A stretch of 64,000 bases of DNA from Stereum hirsutum FP-91666 SS1 (Eukaryota; Basidiomycota; Agaricomycetes; Russulales; Stereaceae): positions 3,392,696-3,456,695 of the forward strand of contig NW_006763132.1 in NCBI RefSeq assembly GCF_000264905.1, written 5' to 3'. The notes below the pieces were generated by a model. The model did not search any database. It was not told the DNA's origin and saw only the letters and a list, made by a program, of their open reading frames with translations. Position 1 is the stretch's first letter. Each line of letters starts with the position of its first letter. The position numbers were made by a program, and so were the translations under genes. Shown piece after piece: positions 11,944 through 23,466 of the stretch.

Positions 11944-12515
11944 TCGGGTTTCTTTTATTTTCTTCGCCCTCTCTTGCTCTTCTTCTGTTAACCTGACAAC
12001 ATTATTTTCAGTATTATTTCTTTCATCCTGTCATGATCACGTTCCGCACAAACATCGATCTGGACTTTGTCTCGTGTATACCTTACTCACCGCTCTCCCG
12101 ACGGCCAAGCACTCGTCACCTCTCACACGCCTCTGCTCCCACCTTTCTTCCATGTTCTGTAAACAATAACAACCAACAACTCCGATTCGCTCTCCCGAAC
12201 TTATCTGCACACACACACACCACACTACGCCTTCGCCATGTACCGTGAATTCTTAGCTCGTTAATCGCAACGCTCGGATGTATGTACGCATGTGTATGTC
12301 GCTCGTTCGGCCGTGCCGGTCGGTCACGAGCGCGTGTATGTACTGTACTCTTTTATTTCGTTTCTTCTTCTTCTTCTTCTTGCTTCATTCGTAGAACCTT
12401 CGTAACAGCCCCTCTCCCTCTCCCCCCTCCTCATTATTTATATCTCACTTGAATATAATCGAATTCTATATCAATCTAAGTATACAAGTCTTCGAATCCC
12501 ATCACACCCGACCAG
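11944..12515. other. Convergent 3' regions with microsatellite
   Basis: This stretch separates the convergent stops at 11943 and 12516. It is pyrimidine-rich and holds a TTC repeat near 12361-12380 and a CA run near 12211-12222. No gene is seen. Confidence 0.5.
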
Positions 12516-14041
12516 TCACTTTTCTTCTACGGGACTGCCTAAAGGAATATTCGGCCAGCTAGAACTAGACCGGTTCGCATCGGCATTGAGGCCGAACTGG
12601 AGGGGTATCGTGTGTCTCCGTGTCTGGCTTGTGCTCGTACTCGTACTCAGACGCGTACGGTCGACGACCGGTCTGGGCGTAGTCGGCAGCGAAGCGTTCG
12701 TCGAGAGTCGCAGTTCGTACTCGTACTCGTTGGTGTGCGAACTGGGAAAGGTGCTCCGAGGGGACGTGGAAGAGTCGCGCCGATCGAGGTTGAGGGTGTC
12801 GTGGTGCGCTTTTTGGAGACATACGAGGACGATGATGATCGTTGGGTAGATGCCCTATGTAGTAAGCATGCGACGTCGAAGTCAACTCGACCTGCGCAAA
12901 GCGTAGATTGTACTGCATGTCAATGCAGATACGTACGGAGACGGGAACCAGGATGGAGGCCATGATGAGGAAGCCATTTTCCATCCCAGTTAACAGCAAC
13001 GACATGGTCAGGATCTGCATTGGCATAGTTGATATAAGTAAGTATGTCGGAGGTCGATGCGATGGATCTGCAAAAGCAGTGACTGACCCAGAGTACGCAG
13101 TATAGAGCGCCAGACTCGACGAGGAGGATGAGTGCCATCTGGACTGCGGTAGCATTCACCGCCAGGAGATCATTCTTCTTCATCATTCGGCGGTGACTCC
13201 TATAATTATGATGAGGTTAAGATATTCGGGCGCGCTGAGTGCCAATTTCCTGAGGTACGTACCAAGTCTTGTAGCCCATGATGATGGTAGAGCATAAGTT
13301 GATAGCAATTGTACATGCGAACATGGCGTAGTCTGTGAACTTGAGAGCTAATGTGATGACGATGCAAGCTATGATATCGACAGTCGCCCGTATCAGCACA
13401 GACCTTGAAGATCAAAACGAGAACCTACCCAAGACGATAGAATAGCCCACGACCAGGAAGAGTTTTGATTTGTGGCCCAATACGACCCATGTTCGCCACA
13501 AGACGATGGCATCCGTCAGAAGGATCTAAATATACGTTATGTCCGTGGGTCACAACATCATCATCTCAACACTATCTTTGAAATTAGGGGGTCCGTGGGG
13601 GAGATGAACCCACATTGATTAAAGGAAGCCACTCACGGGCCACAAAGTCACGGACAGGACCCGTCTTGGGACTGCAAGAGAGTATGGAAGCCAGCATGGT
13701 GTCCATGAAGAAGACTAATGTAAGGACCCAGTGTGCGATGGAGACGGTGAACATGAGGAGCGTCGCCAGGAACATTATGGCGTTCACTCTGGACTTGAGT
13801 CCTTTATGCCTGTGATGAGTGTTATTGCACGATTGGGAGGGAGCAACCGATGTGCAAACCATAGTACGTATGTCGAGAGGGGCATGAGCACGATATTGGC
13901 ACCTATACGTGGAAGAGATGAGTCGCCTTTCTAGACAGGTCGAAATGATCACTGCTCACCGAGGAAGAGCGTCTCCAGAGCGAACGGAAGGATGGAAGAA
14001 TTAATGTCAGTAAGATCAATACGCCCAGTGTTCGTCGACAT
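12516..14041 (-). CDS. Orphan seven-membrane-span protein, divergent copy
   Basis: The start is MSTNTGRIDLTDINSSILPF at 14041. Later exons carry GANIVLMPLSTYVLW, AIMFLATLLMFTVSIAHWVL, ILLTDAIVLWRTWVVLGHKS, ACIVITLALKFTDYAMFACT, INLCSTIIMGYKTW, MALILLVESGALYCVLW and GIYPTIIIVLVCLQKAHHD. These are the family blocks in the family order, each at an exon position matching the other copies, but sequence identity is clearly lower than between the copies downstream. The C-terminal tail of about 95 residues is Ser/Thr/Tyr-rich (EYEYE, TSTSTS) and ends PLGSPVEEK, suggesting a cytosolic phosphorylatable tail like that of receptor-type proteins (inference). It is convergent with the decarboxylase gene. 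Exon borders in the middle were not all fixed. Ligand and function are unknown. Confidence 0.75.
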
Positions 14042-15376
14042 GATCCTGATCAAAGCGAGAGTGTAAGTGAGGGGAGGATGAAGGGCGAAGAAGAACAAGA
14101 AGAGCTTCCGCAATGGTCCATGTTATAGTTCATGGCGGCGGCTGTTAGGATGGCTACCCTTGATGTTTGGATATAGAAGCGGATTTAATCATGATGAACC
14201 TCCGGAGCTGCGAATATGAGCGAGACGCTGAGCAACAGCAGTACTGATCGTGCCGATAAAGCCTCCCTGTAAATGTTCGTTCCTTCCCATCCTCTGACAG
14301 AAACTTCAGTACGACAGATCGCAGCTCAGATACCATTTAAACCTTATGCAGCGAGGCGCAATCTCTTCTATCCCGCCATGCATCATTCCTAGCAAAGACC
14401 TCATGTGTGCTGGACTTCCGCATTGAAGGAGATTAACGCTTCTATTACTTTGAAGTGCGATATCTCTAGCATTGAAGACAATCATAGCGTCACTTGTTTG
14501 CCATGGAATGAGCAATAGAACACCATTGAGCCAATATCAGTTTCATTGATCTCAGTCAATCAACAATTAGGAACTCACACGTTCATCATGTACGAGCAAC
14601 TGCAGCTTCCAGGGCAGCGGGAGTGTACATGATCTGTAATAGTCATCCCCATCTACTTTCGTCCTCCACTAAGATATAACCAGCTTATGGAGCCAGGGTG
14701 GAAACTAGATTGTAATCGACACGCTTCGATTCTTTGAACTAGACGACATGATAGGTGGCGGTGGCCCGTCGGTCGTCTCCGCGCGGGATTCAGTGCCTGG
14801 AGGCACGTCAAAGAGCGGGCAGAGGGCGTCATACAAACCTCATCATAAGCTAATAAGGAGTAGAATGGCCGTTGAGTAGATATCCTGGGAGATAGCGAGA
14901 CCGCAGTGAGAAGGAAGATATCGTGTGTAGAAGTTGTTTGTGGCAAAGAGTCAGTACTCACGGATACGGGAGCTGTGGGGTCCTTCATTCTGAGATAGTC
15001 GCTACGGATGTCAACGAGCAAGAGAGTCTGATTCTGATGCTAATGTATCGCCATGTAGGTTCAACAAGAGAATCTGGTTGGACCCCAAGCGACACTCACG
15101 TATCAAGCTATCTCAAGCTCGAGCAAGAGAGCCGGTAGCGACTTCATCTTTGCATCTAATATTCTGTGATAAATGCGCATGATGATAACAGGGAGAGTGC
15201 AGAAACTGTTGGATCGCATGGGGTGTGGCACACTTGACATAGAGGTCGAGAGGAAGTTCGAGTGGCGAGGAAAGAAAGTTCACAGATCGAGGTTCAAGCG
15301 GAGTCTGAATTTAAAATGACAAGACGAATCCACGGTGGCACCCCATGCGCCACATCACTACTTGACCTGGACCACT
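14042..15376. other. Gene-free stretch
   Basis: There are short minus-strand frames of up to about 120 codons near 14653-15021, without splice support, family motif or codon bias. I see nothing nameable. Confidence 0.35.
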
Positions 15377-15847
15377 ATGACCTCCCTGCTGAAAGCTGTC
15401 CATATTTCTTTCCGAGATGCGCGATATATATCAAAGTCGGCTAATATTTCCCTGCGCGCTATGTCTTCATCCTCCATTTCAACCTCGAGAGGTCCCGAGG
15501 AGCAGACTTCTAGTTCTCCTTCGTCAGATGCGAAGTCCTCGCCATCCCCATCACCTCCACCATTCGCATCTGGAGACACTGATCCCATATCGCAAGCGGA
15601 CAAATCCTCGGCTGAACAGAAGGCGAAGTCTCAGTCGCTGGTAGAGAAGGATGCAGAGCTGTTGGCGAAGATGCAAGGACGGGACGGTGGGGATCTGGCT
15701 GTGGAGCCGGGTGAGTGGAATGGTCTGGCAAAGAATGTGAAGGATAATATGGTGCGCTTTGATTTTTCCCTATTCTATAGTTTGGTCTTGATCTTCAAAT
15801 GCCTGACGGCGTAACTCTACCTGGGTGTATAGTTCAGATATATCTGA
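15377..15847 (+). CDS. SDH8: Succinate dehydrogenase assembly factor 4 (SDHAF4/Sdh8-like)
   Basis: Two exons (15377-15751, 15833-15847) give 129 residues. The start MTSLLKAVHISFRDARYISK is Arg/Ser-rich and amphipathic, a likely mitochondrial presequence; an upstream in-frame ATG at 15335 would lengthen it. The middle is a Ser/Pro-rich linker. The conserved C-terminus is GGDLAVEPGEWNGLAKNVKD then NMFRYI and stop, with only FRYI encoded by the 15-nt second exon. This tail is the SDHAF4 signature. Family role: a matrix chaperone that protects the flavinylated Sdh1 subunit before it joins Sdh2 in complex II. The very short last exon decides the call, since reading through the intron would lose the signature end. 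Confidence 0.88.
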
Positions 15848-16617
15848 GAGCTATCTGGCTCAAGGTTTTGCTAATGTCACGTTGTAAGGTACTTATGGCC
15901 ATCTCATCGGAGTAGCAGACAGTGTCTCATTGGCGTAGTATTTCATGCAGCCTTTCTTGCGGCTCTGCGGCTGTCTGTCGGTATTGGTTGCAGTTGACTC
16001 TGGAATGCTTGAAAATGCAAGCCGCCTCACTGGACCCTTATGGGTCAATATTTCAGGAATAAGAGTTACCAATTTCTCAGCTTTCTTCCTTTCTGGTTCT
16101 GCTTCTCATCTGGTCACTAGTCAGTCAGTCCACCGAAGGCACGTTCTTCGCCCAGGCATCGGACACACTATGTTCGCCAGATGAAACTATCGCTTGCTCT
16201 AAAATGTCGCTGGCTGTCTATGGGAAATGATCTGGATGCGATGGTGAAAAACCTGTGATACGAAGAGAATATTCGTGCATACACAGCAGATTTGTTCCGG
16301 TGGGTTTCCGAGAGTTCCAGTGTAATCCCATGCTAGTAGGATATGCACTGAAGGTGGGCCACAACCATGGGTCGAAGGTGCCACACGATACCACATCGTG
16401 ACGTCATTGCGCCGTTGTTGCTCCTGCCCTTGGAGCTTTCGCATCTTGCTCTCCAATTGCCCTCGTCGACCTGGCGCTCTTGCTTGTGGGGCATCATCCC
16501 CTCCTGGAGACATGACGTCGACCCTAGTCCTTGCCTATATACCTAAGCGCGAACCAGAATGAGCCAAAGCCACCTTGCCCTCCTCGCCCACCGCATCCTC
16601 CTTTATATCTTCCAACA
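15848..16617. other. Intergenic stretch
   Basis: This is the 3' region of the SDHAF4-like gene and the promoter of the next gene. No supported gene is seen. Confidence 0.4.
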
Positions 16618-17522
16618 ATGACCAGCGTCGCCACGAAACTCGCAAAGCACCACCCGAATATCGACCCCTACTACTGGACGAAACGTCCACAGGAGCTCAA
16701 AGACGTCAAACACCCCTACACACTGACTCAGGCCGAACGCGACGGTGGCACCATCGACCCTTACAAGATCGTCCCCGGTGATGGCAAACCCACTGGTCAC
16801 CAGATAGAACGCGCACAACAAATGTCAAAGCTTCAGCCAGGAACGATATCGATACTTCCTGATGGGAGTTTTGCGCACAGGGGGATCCCGATTGATTGGA
16901 AGGAGTGGCATGGGGCTGAGCAATATGATTGGCGAAAGGAGTTCCCCGAGGGGTTGCCGGAGTACATTGGGCCCATGCACATCAAGGATGTTCCTCCTGG
17001 GTACAGGAGTCCCACCATGGTGTGTGCCTTTGTATTCCCTTGTAGTCGCTAGCGATGGTGACCGCTTATCTCGTGTTGAACAGATCAAAGAGCTTCTTCG
17101 ATCGCAACTTCCTCACCGTGGTCCAAACCTCTTTGACGAACCAGGAGGGTACGGCCCAAGTAAATCTCTACCTTACCCGGTTTGATCTTCTTGACGATAC
17201 TCATATAACGCCTGGTTGTGCTTCATCCACTTTGGCAAGCCGCCCGGCGCAAACCCTGACCTCTTCGGTAAACCTTACGGTGTTCCACCCGATCTCTTTG
17301 GCAAGCCATACGGAGTTGAACCTGATCTTTTTGGAAAGGTAAAGTGTCATGAGCATTGAGGTCGCTCTGCTTTGTTTGACATTGACCTGTTTTGTTCTTC
17401 GCGAATAGCCACCGCATGAGCCCATCACACTTTTCGGAAAGCCAACCACTGTACAACCTGATTTATTCGGACAACCAAGCACTCTCCAGCCCAGGCTATC
17501 GTTCGAGGACCCTCTCATCTGA
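16618..17522 (+). CDS. Unknown protein with C-terminal PDLFGKP repeats
   Basis: Four exons (16618-17019, 17084-17179, 17240-17338, 17409-17522) keep frame and give 236 residues. It begins MTSVATKLAKHHPNIDPYYW. The N-terminal 135 residues are rich in Trp, Tyr, Pro and His (for example GIPIDWKEWHGAEQYDWRKE). The C-terminal 60 residues are an approximate 10-11-residue repeat: PDLFGKPYGVP, PDLFGKPYGVE, PDLFGK, ITLFGKPTTVQ, PDLFGQPSTLQ. The third intron border uses a weak GTTTGA donor at 17180, chosen because it is the only one restoring frame. I do not recognise the family. The gene follows SDHAF4 on the same strand with 770 bp between, so no functional link can be claimed. No transmembrane segment or clear signal peptide is seen. 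Confidence 0.65.
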
Positions 17523-18645
17523 GGTGCATACGATGCTTCATGAATGTAAACCGTCAGAAACGGACTCTTTCTTGTACGAATATTTCAATTTGGATCATCA
17601 CGCCATTATGACCGGATTGTCCTCCACGTGCCTTCTTCATTCTCTTCAAAGAATGCCTTGCTCTTCGTACTTCCTTTTTTACCTTCGTGGACGATGCGCA
17701 AGTAGCTTTGAGTGCTGTTATATTATACCAACTCTAATTATGATTGTCGATCTTATGACGTTCCCACTCCTAAATGGCTGAGCGCTGAGTGTCGCACCTG
17801 CCACCGGCGCAGCGTTTCTTCCCTTGTAACGATTCAGGTGTAATAGGCTATCGAAATTCTCAAGGTGCCCGATCGTATAGCGGACCACGCATACGCATCC
17901 TTATCTTGTTTAGGTTAGTGCTCGGTCGTTGACACTAAAATAATATGAACGTAGCCAATATGGCGAGGTTGCAGGACACCGACCGCTGTGGCAAGGCGCA
18001 CGTTGGTGCACGCCACTCGGAGACAACCGGAGTGATTCAGTATTGGTACGCCGGATGAGAACTTGAAAGTGCACTCGAGTGTCTCGAGAAACTCTCCACA
18101 TGGTCTTGATCTCCATCCTGCCGAGAGGACTAGTGATCCTCGTTTTCTCTCTTGGCCTCGGTTACTCACTCTACCCAAAACAAAACTTGAACGGAAAGTC
18201 TGTCGAGACCACTGGCTCGCTCAATCTACCAACATCCTCTGTCTATGCTTGCCTTCATACAATGGCTCCCATTTCATGCAGATCTCCGCCATGCAGCGTG
18301 ATTACGTGGGTTGTGTTAAGGTGGTCAGCGGCGTCGTTCGTGGTTCGTATGCGGGCCCTCTTTAATAGAACCACGAGTCATCCGAGTCACGCACTAACGC
18401 GGCCATCGCGTGAATGGAGATAACTTGTACCAGATGGGCACGTCGGGCTGCGTCGAGGCTATGTTATCACCTTATGTCGGGCCATTGATTACTAGAGAAG
18501 CTGCTGTGGTTGGTGCAGTTGTGTATGTATATACGTGAGGCGACTTGGACCCTCATTGCGCGGGCTGGCTTCGCTTCTTGCTCCCCCACTCGTTTTCTCT
18601 CTGTTTATCGTCTTCGCCCATAGGGTTCCGTGTTAGAGCTCTGCG
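17523..18645. other. Intergenic stretch
   Basis: No supported gene. Short frames around 18079-18423 have no family features. A TATA-like GTATATAC lies near 18527, about 115 bp before the next start codon. Confidence 0.4.
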
Positions 18646-20229
18646 ATGTTAGACATATACATCGGCGGCGCATTGCTAGCAATGTTCTTCTTCGGTGAGC
18701 ATTGTGCGTATCAGTTGAGCATACGGTCATTTATTGATGCTAGACTTTGATTTCAAGGAGTCTTCACCATCCTGATAATATTCTCGACATACACCGTCCT
18801 GTAAGCTCTAACGTTTCGACAAATTTCTGCCTCCTATTATGCATCACTACTGACGTCGACTCTCGGCCCGTTCTCGTCAGATCTTCTGGGCACTACACAC
18901 GAACGAATATTCTCATGATCGCTGCACCGCTTACGATGTATGCTGTCTCCGCAGCGCATTTGGGTATGGGGCTGGGAGCGTTAGATCCCTACGCCGACAA
19001 TCTCGAAAGCAGTCCGTCAGTGTGGGCGCGCGCTTGGATGTACTTGCCGATCGTGAACGTAAGTTTCTTGCTCCTCAGGCTCTCACAGCGATGTGATTGA
19101 CCCACGACGTTCCGTGATAGTACATCGTGTCCGATGCAGTCGTCGTGTGGAGGTGTTGGGTGCTGTATTCAAGAAAATGCAGAATTATCATGATACCGCT
19201 GCTATTAACTGTGTCGAATGTCGGTATGTGTCCCAGACAACATTCTTCCCTGGCATACCATTTATGCCGTGAATCTATAACGCTTCGCTGCACAGTCGTA
19301 GCCATCTCCATCGCTGGACTTGACGTCAAGATTCTTTCACTATCATCAACCGTCCCCGCTCCCGGAGTTTCGGGACCTTACACGGGGAACATCGTTGTGT
19401 GGTCCTTGTCGCTCGCGACTAACATGTTGACGACGGCGATGGTGGCGTTCAAGTCCTGGTGAGTGCACTTGTCGTAGCTTCATTTTGGGGAATGTGTTTC
19501 GTCTTGTGCTTGAGACTTTCGGTCTTATCCATGTATCTGATCATGCGTCGAATATTGATCTAAAGGAGGCATCGTAAAACGCTCAGGAAAATGCTCGGTC
19601 GAGGGAGCCCCAAGACAAGAGCGGAAAAAGTGATGGCCCTTCTTGTGGAATCGGGAGCGATGTACTGCGTGATATGGGTATGGGATTGATATACTGACTA
19701 CTTGGCTTCGTGTTCCATACCTACTGATACAACGGTCACATTGTATCATTTACCAAGGTTGCATTCCTGATACCAGCCCTCATAACTGGATTCAACGGTA
19801 CATTTGTCATGAGCGCAGTGATGCCTCAAATCTCAGTCAGTCTCGTTCCATCTCAGTCATCATCCTCTATTCCGGATACAATTACCTCTCAGGATACTCA
19901 TCACTCGCTGCGCCTGTGCCTTCGTATTTATTCTACAGGGAATATACCCTACCATTCTCATCGTCCTCGTCAAGTTTGGAAAGACCAACTTTGAGAATGA
20001 TTTCGCCTACACCGAGGAGCCTCAGGTCATCACGACTCGAGCTCGAGCGCGTAACAGCGCAAACATGAACACAGAGAATAGGAAATCTGGACCATACATG
20101 TTGAGTCGGCCTGTTTCTTTTCCTCCGCCGTCACCGTTGGGAAGCGGATGGACCGTTGTGACTGAATCTAAGTATGAGGGGGAAAGAAGGGCGAGTTTAC
20201 CTGGAGTTGAGAAGGTCGAAGAGGTCTAG
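18646..20229 (+). CDS. Orphan seven-membrane-span protein, reference copy of the array
   Basis: Eight exons (18646-18694, 18758-18800, 18881-19058, 19121-19223, 19296-19458, 19566-19677, 19758-19835, 19939-20229) sum to 1017 nt, exactly 338 residues, with every junction in phase. Hydrophobic blocks in order: MLDIYIGGALLAMFFFG; GVFTILIIFSTYTVL; IAAPLTMYAVSAAHLGMGLG; YIVSDAVVVWRCWVL then IIMIPLLLTVSNV; VVWSLSLATNMLTTAMVAF; VMALLVESGAMYCVIWVAFL; GIYPTILIVLVKFGK. This fits about seven membrane spans with a polar tail of about 75 residues, rich in Arg and Ser. The family is common in Agaricomycetes and normally annotated as hypothetical. The layout resembles a receptor, but no known receptor motif such as DRY is seen. 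Function is unknown. Confidence 0.85.
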
Positions 20230-21640
20230 AGGGACAAATCTCGTGGTATGCTTTTGTTGACAGCGATACCGGACTCAAATATATCATATTTTACCTTGCA
20301 GGCAGTCGACGCCTGACGCATATCCTGTGTTAAGTTAGCGAATTTCTGAGCTCGAGCACATTGACTTTGCACCATGTATCGCCTGCTTATTAATGAGCAG
20401 CACCGGTTATCTGTTTCTGAGACCTATGATATCGCTGAAGATTTATCCCCAGTATGGGGTTGAGTAACCACCGATGAGTTGACATCCTGAATTTCGGAGG
20501 ACTCGGTGGCAAACTGGCTCGGTGGCGCCGCCACAATGTGCCACTCGCCGGTGAATTCCGTTCAAGCCGAAACTCCACGGTCGTTCATCTTCAAGGCCTT
20601 CAGCTCCACCATTTCGTCTTGGTACCAGTTTGCGGGCTTTCATGGCTAGAACGTACGGTCAGTGATGTTCTCCTACCCGACTCTACCATATCAGCCCGGC
20701 ACCAGGCGTCTCCAGACTGACTCTTTGACGACGTCGACTCGCACTTTGCTCGCACTCCCGGTCCCATAAATATCTCAATCTCCTGGCCACGCAACGAGTC
20801 GGTGCCACTCCTGCGTTTCAGCGTCCAGTGAAACCTTGCTTCTGGCAGTGGTCACCATACCGTATTTATCTTCCATCTTTGACTTCTGTCGCCACGACCA
20901 GCGAGCGCGATATGATCCGTCTTTGTCGTGACTACGCCCTTGTGAAACTTCCCATTATGAGGATCTCATGGACCTGTCATCGTAACAAGTATTGGTTGAG
21001 GATTAATATAACAGCTTTGACTACGGACAACCTTCACCAGGGCGAGATCCAGTACCTGACCGTGGAAGACATGCTTCACCCTTGAGCGCAACGCCTCCCA
21101 ACATTCTTGGTAAGACACCGTGATGATCCAGAAAATATATGTGCGTATTTTTATCAACGATGAACACTGCCTGAAGTTGATACCTACCTTACAGACGTGG
21201 CGACAGTGGCGCGCCTTCGATGTCAAAAAATCATTATGATCAATGCTCGGGACCCTAGCGTACATGTGGAAGACAGACTCCCGCCCGTACCGGCACTACC
21301 CAAACGTCGGGTCCGTGTCTCATTGGCGACCTGTTCTCATCTTTGTAACTCTTCGCAAGTGCTCCAATAAGGAAATCAGAAGCTCATAACGGAATTCTTT
21401 TCGAGGGCAATGGCGAAACCGGGTCAGATCAGGTAAATGATGAACAAGCCATCATACGCAGGAGGGAGCACATAATATATATAGATGCACTGGGGTCAGT
21501 GGCGTCGTAGGCCCGTCCGTCCGCCATCTCTTTCGTTATCTTCGTCGCTGGCTCGACCTGTCGGCACCTTACTTGCTGTCGCTGGACCGACTCGCTCATA
21601 TTTTCTTTGCGTGATCGCTGGTCGACGCTTTCTCGAAGTC
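20230..21640. other. Gene-free stretch before the next array copy
   Basis: I searched for remnants of the seven-span family and found none. Short frames on both strands lack features. The downstream end holds the promoter of the gene at 21641. Confidence 0.4.
21476..21483 (+). promoter_or_regulatory. TATA-like box of the gene at 21641
   Basis: TATATATA lies 158 bp before the family-type ATG at 21641. An in-frame ATG at 21485 sits immediately after it and would probably be upstream of the transcript start, which supports the downstream ATG. Confidence 0.4.
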
Positions 21641-23107
21641 ATGCAGCTTCACGTTACCATTGGAGCGTTCCTTTTAGCTGCATTCTTCTTTGGTGAGTAC
21701 CTTTACGGCGTCCTTACATTATACTGTATTGACTAGTTGTTTGTAATTTGCACTCAGGAGTGTTCACAGTCCTGATCATTTTCTCCACCTATACCGTCCT
21801 GTACGTTGGCCTTGTTTCCTCGTGTCTCTCCTAGGGTCCCCACGATGAACATCATAACTATCCAAGAACTTCATGTATCACCCCACGTGCGAAACTTTCC
21901 AAGGCTGGTTTAACTCTCCTTATGTACGCGATAGCTGCCGGTCACCTCGCCGGTAGTATCACAATGTTCAGCCGAGACAAAGATATCGAAACCTACAACC
22001 TGTTGGAACAGACATTGATGATTCTTGGTGTTGTAAACGTACCACAATCTCTTTTTCTTCTTGATGCCCATATCTCAATTATATATCGACGACACAGTAT
22101 GTGGTATCCGACGCGGTTGTAGTCTGGAGATGCTGGCTTTTGTGGGGAAAGAAACGCTGGATCCTGATGGTACCCGTCGTGCTGTTCATCGCCACATTCG
22201 GTACGCATAATACTTCTCCTCTGTAGTTCTGATGTATTGAATACTAATGATGGGGGACGTTCTTTGCAGCTGGGGCTATAGCGTTCGTTGCTTTCGATGT
22301 CAAGGCTCTCGCTTTTTCATCCACCTACAAGGAGCAGGAGAAGACAATCAAGGACTATCTGGCCAGAGATGACCTCATCATCTGGTGTCTAACGCTCAGT
22401 ACCAATATATGGGCTACGTTGATGATATCATTCAAAGCCTGGTAAGATAACGTTCATGTTCTCATTATACCGAGATATGCAGCTGAGCTGGACGAGTTGT
22501 TCTCATTTATAGGAAACACCGGAAATGCCTAAGTACAATGCTTCGCCAGGGGAGCAAGAAGACTCAGCTAGAAAAGCTTATGGCGCTGCTAGTGGAGTCT
22601 GGAGCATTCTATTGTGTGATTTGGGCGAGTTGTCATTCATCATTTGTTGCAGACAACAGTATTCGGAAGCCGCTGAGACCATAGACGACTGATCTCTAGA
22701 TCGGTTTCCTTTTGATCTACGCATTGACACGCACCGGGAGTTTCGTCATGGATGGTGTGATGGTACAAATCGCCGTCAGTCTCATCTTCCACATTCATAT
22801 CCTTTATAAAACTGACACCCACCTAACATTTTGGATGAAGGGTATCTATCCGACGATCCTCATCGTCCTCGTCAACTTTGGGAAGGCTCATCTCGACAAC
22901 GAGTTCGGTTACAATGGTGACGGTCTGGCCATGCAGCGACAAGAGGCGACCAGTGTCGAAACGGGTCTGGAAACAAGCCGTATCAGTCGGGTTTACGATC
23001 TCAATGGAATGTTCATCGCTCAGGACCAGTCTCGTGATGAAGCGGAAGAAAGTCGATTTCAGGAGGTTGATATATCGGACAGGAAGGACCCGGCAATTTT
23101 GGTGTAG
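21641..23107 (+). CDS. Orphan seven-membrane-span protein, array copy
   Basis: Starts MQLHVTIGAFLLAAFFFG at 21641. The second exon gives GVFTVLIIFSTYTVL. Then follow RAKLSKAGLTLLMYAIAAGH, VVSDAVVVWRCWLLWGKK, AFVAFDVKALAFSS, LIIWCLTLSTNIWATLMISF, KKTQLEKLMALLVESGAFYC, GFLLIYALTRTGSFVMDGVM and GIYPTILIVLVNFGKAHLDN. The tail is acidic and Ser/Arg-rich, ending DISDRKDPAILV. Splice positions follow the eight-exon pattern of the copy at 18646, and no frameshift was seen in the blocks read. It is the nearest plus-strand neighbour of 18646 and converges on the minus-strand copy ending at 23467, with 359 bp between stops. Confidence 0.82.
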
Positions 23108-23466
23108 ACTGCAAGTGAACAACCCACATCTGTAAACTATAGAGGTAGACCACATTCGTTTCGTTTATATTATGTAGCTATTCCGTATGTATCATTTACC
23201 ATGACGTTCACTCGATGTCGAACGCACTCAGCTGGGTTGAGATGCAGATACTGACGCCTACGCAATGTAGACGAGGCCTTCTTCGACTACAGACTAGAAC
23301 ACAATTGGGTCAAGTAGTGAGAGGGGACAACAGTGAATTGACGCTCCTCATTGGCACGGTACGAATACAAAACAGCTGTGAATATACAATGCGTACAAGT
23401 ATTTGGGCCTCATGCCACTGACTAAGGAACCTCTACGTTCGTGAATGCTCCCCCATCTTCGGCTGC
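23108..23466. other. Convergent 3' region
   Basis: Lies between the stops of two convergent paralogues and must contain both 3' ends. No gene or hairpin of note was seen. Confidence 0.45.

Noticed and set aside
14653..15021. Minus-strand open frame of 122 codons
   Set aside because: No motif or splice context, and it does not resemble the neighbouring membrane family.
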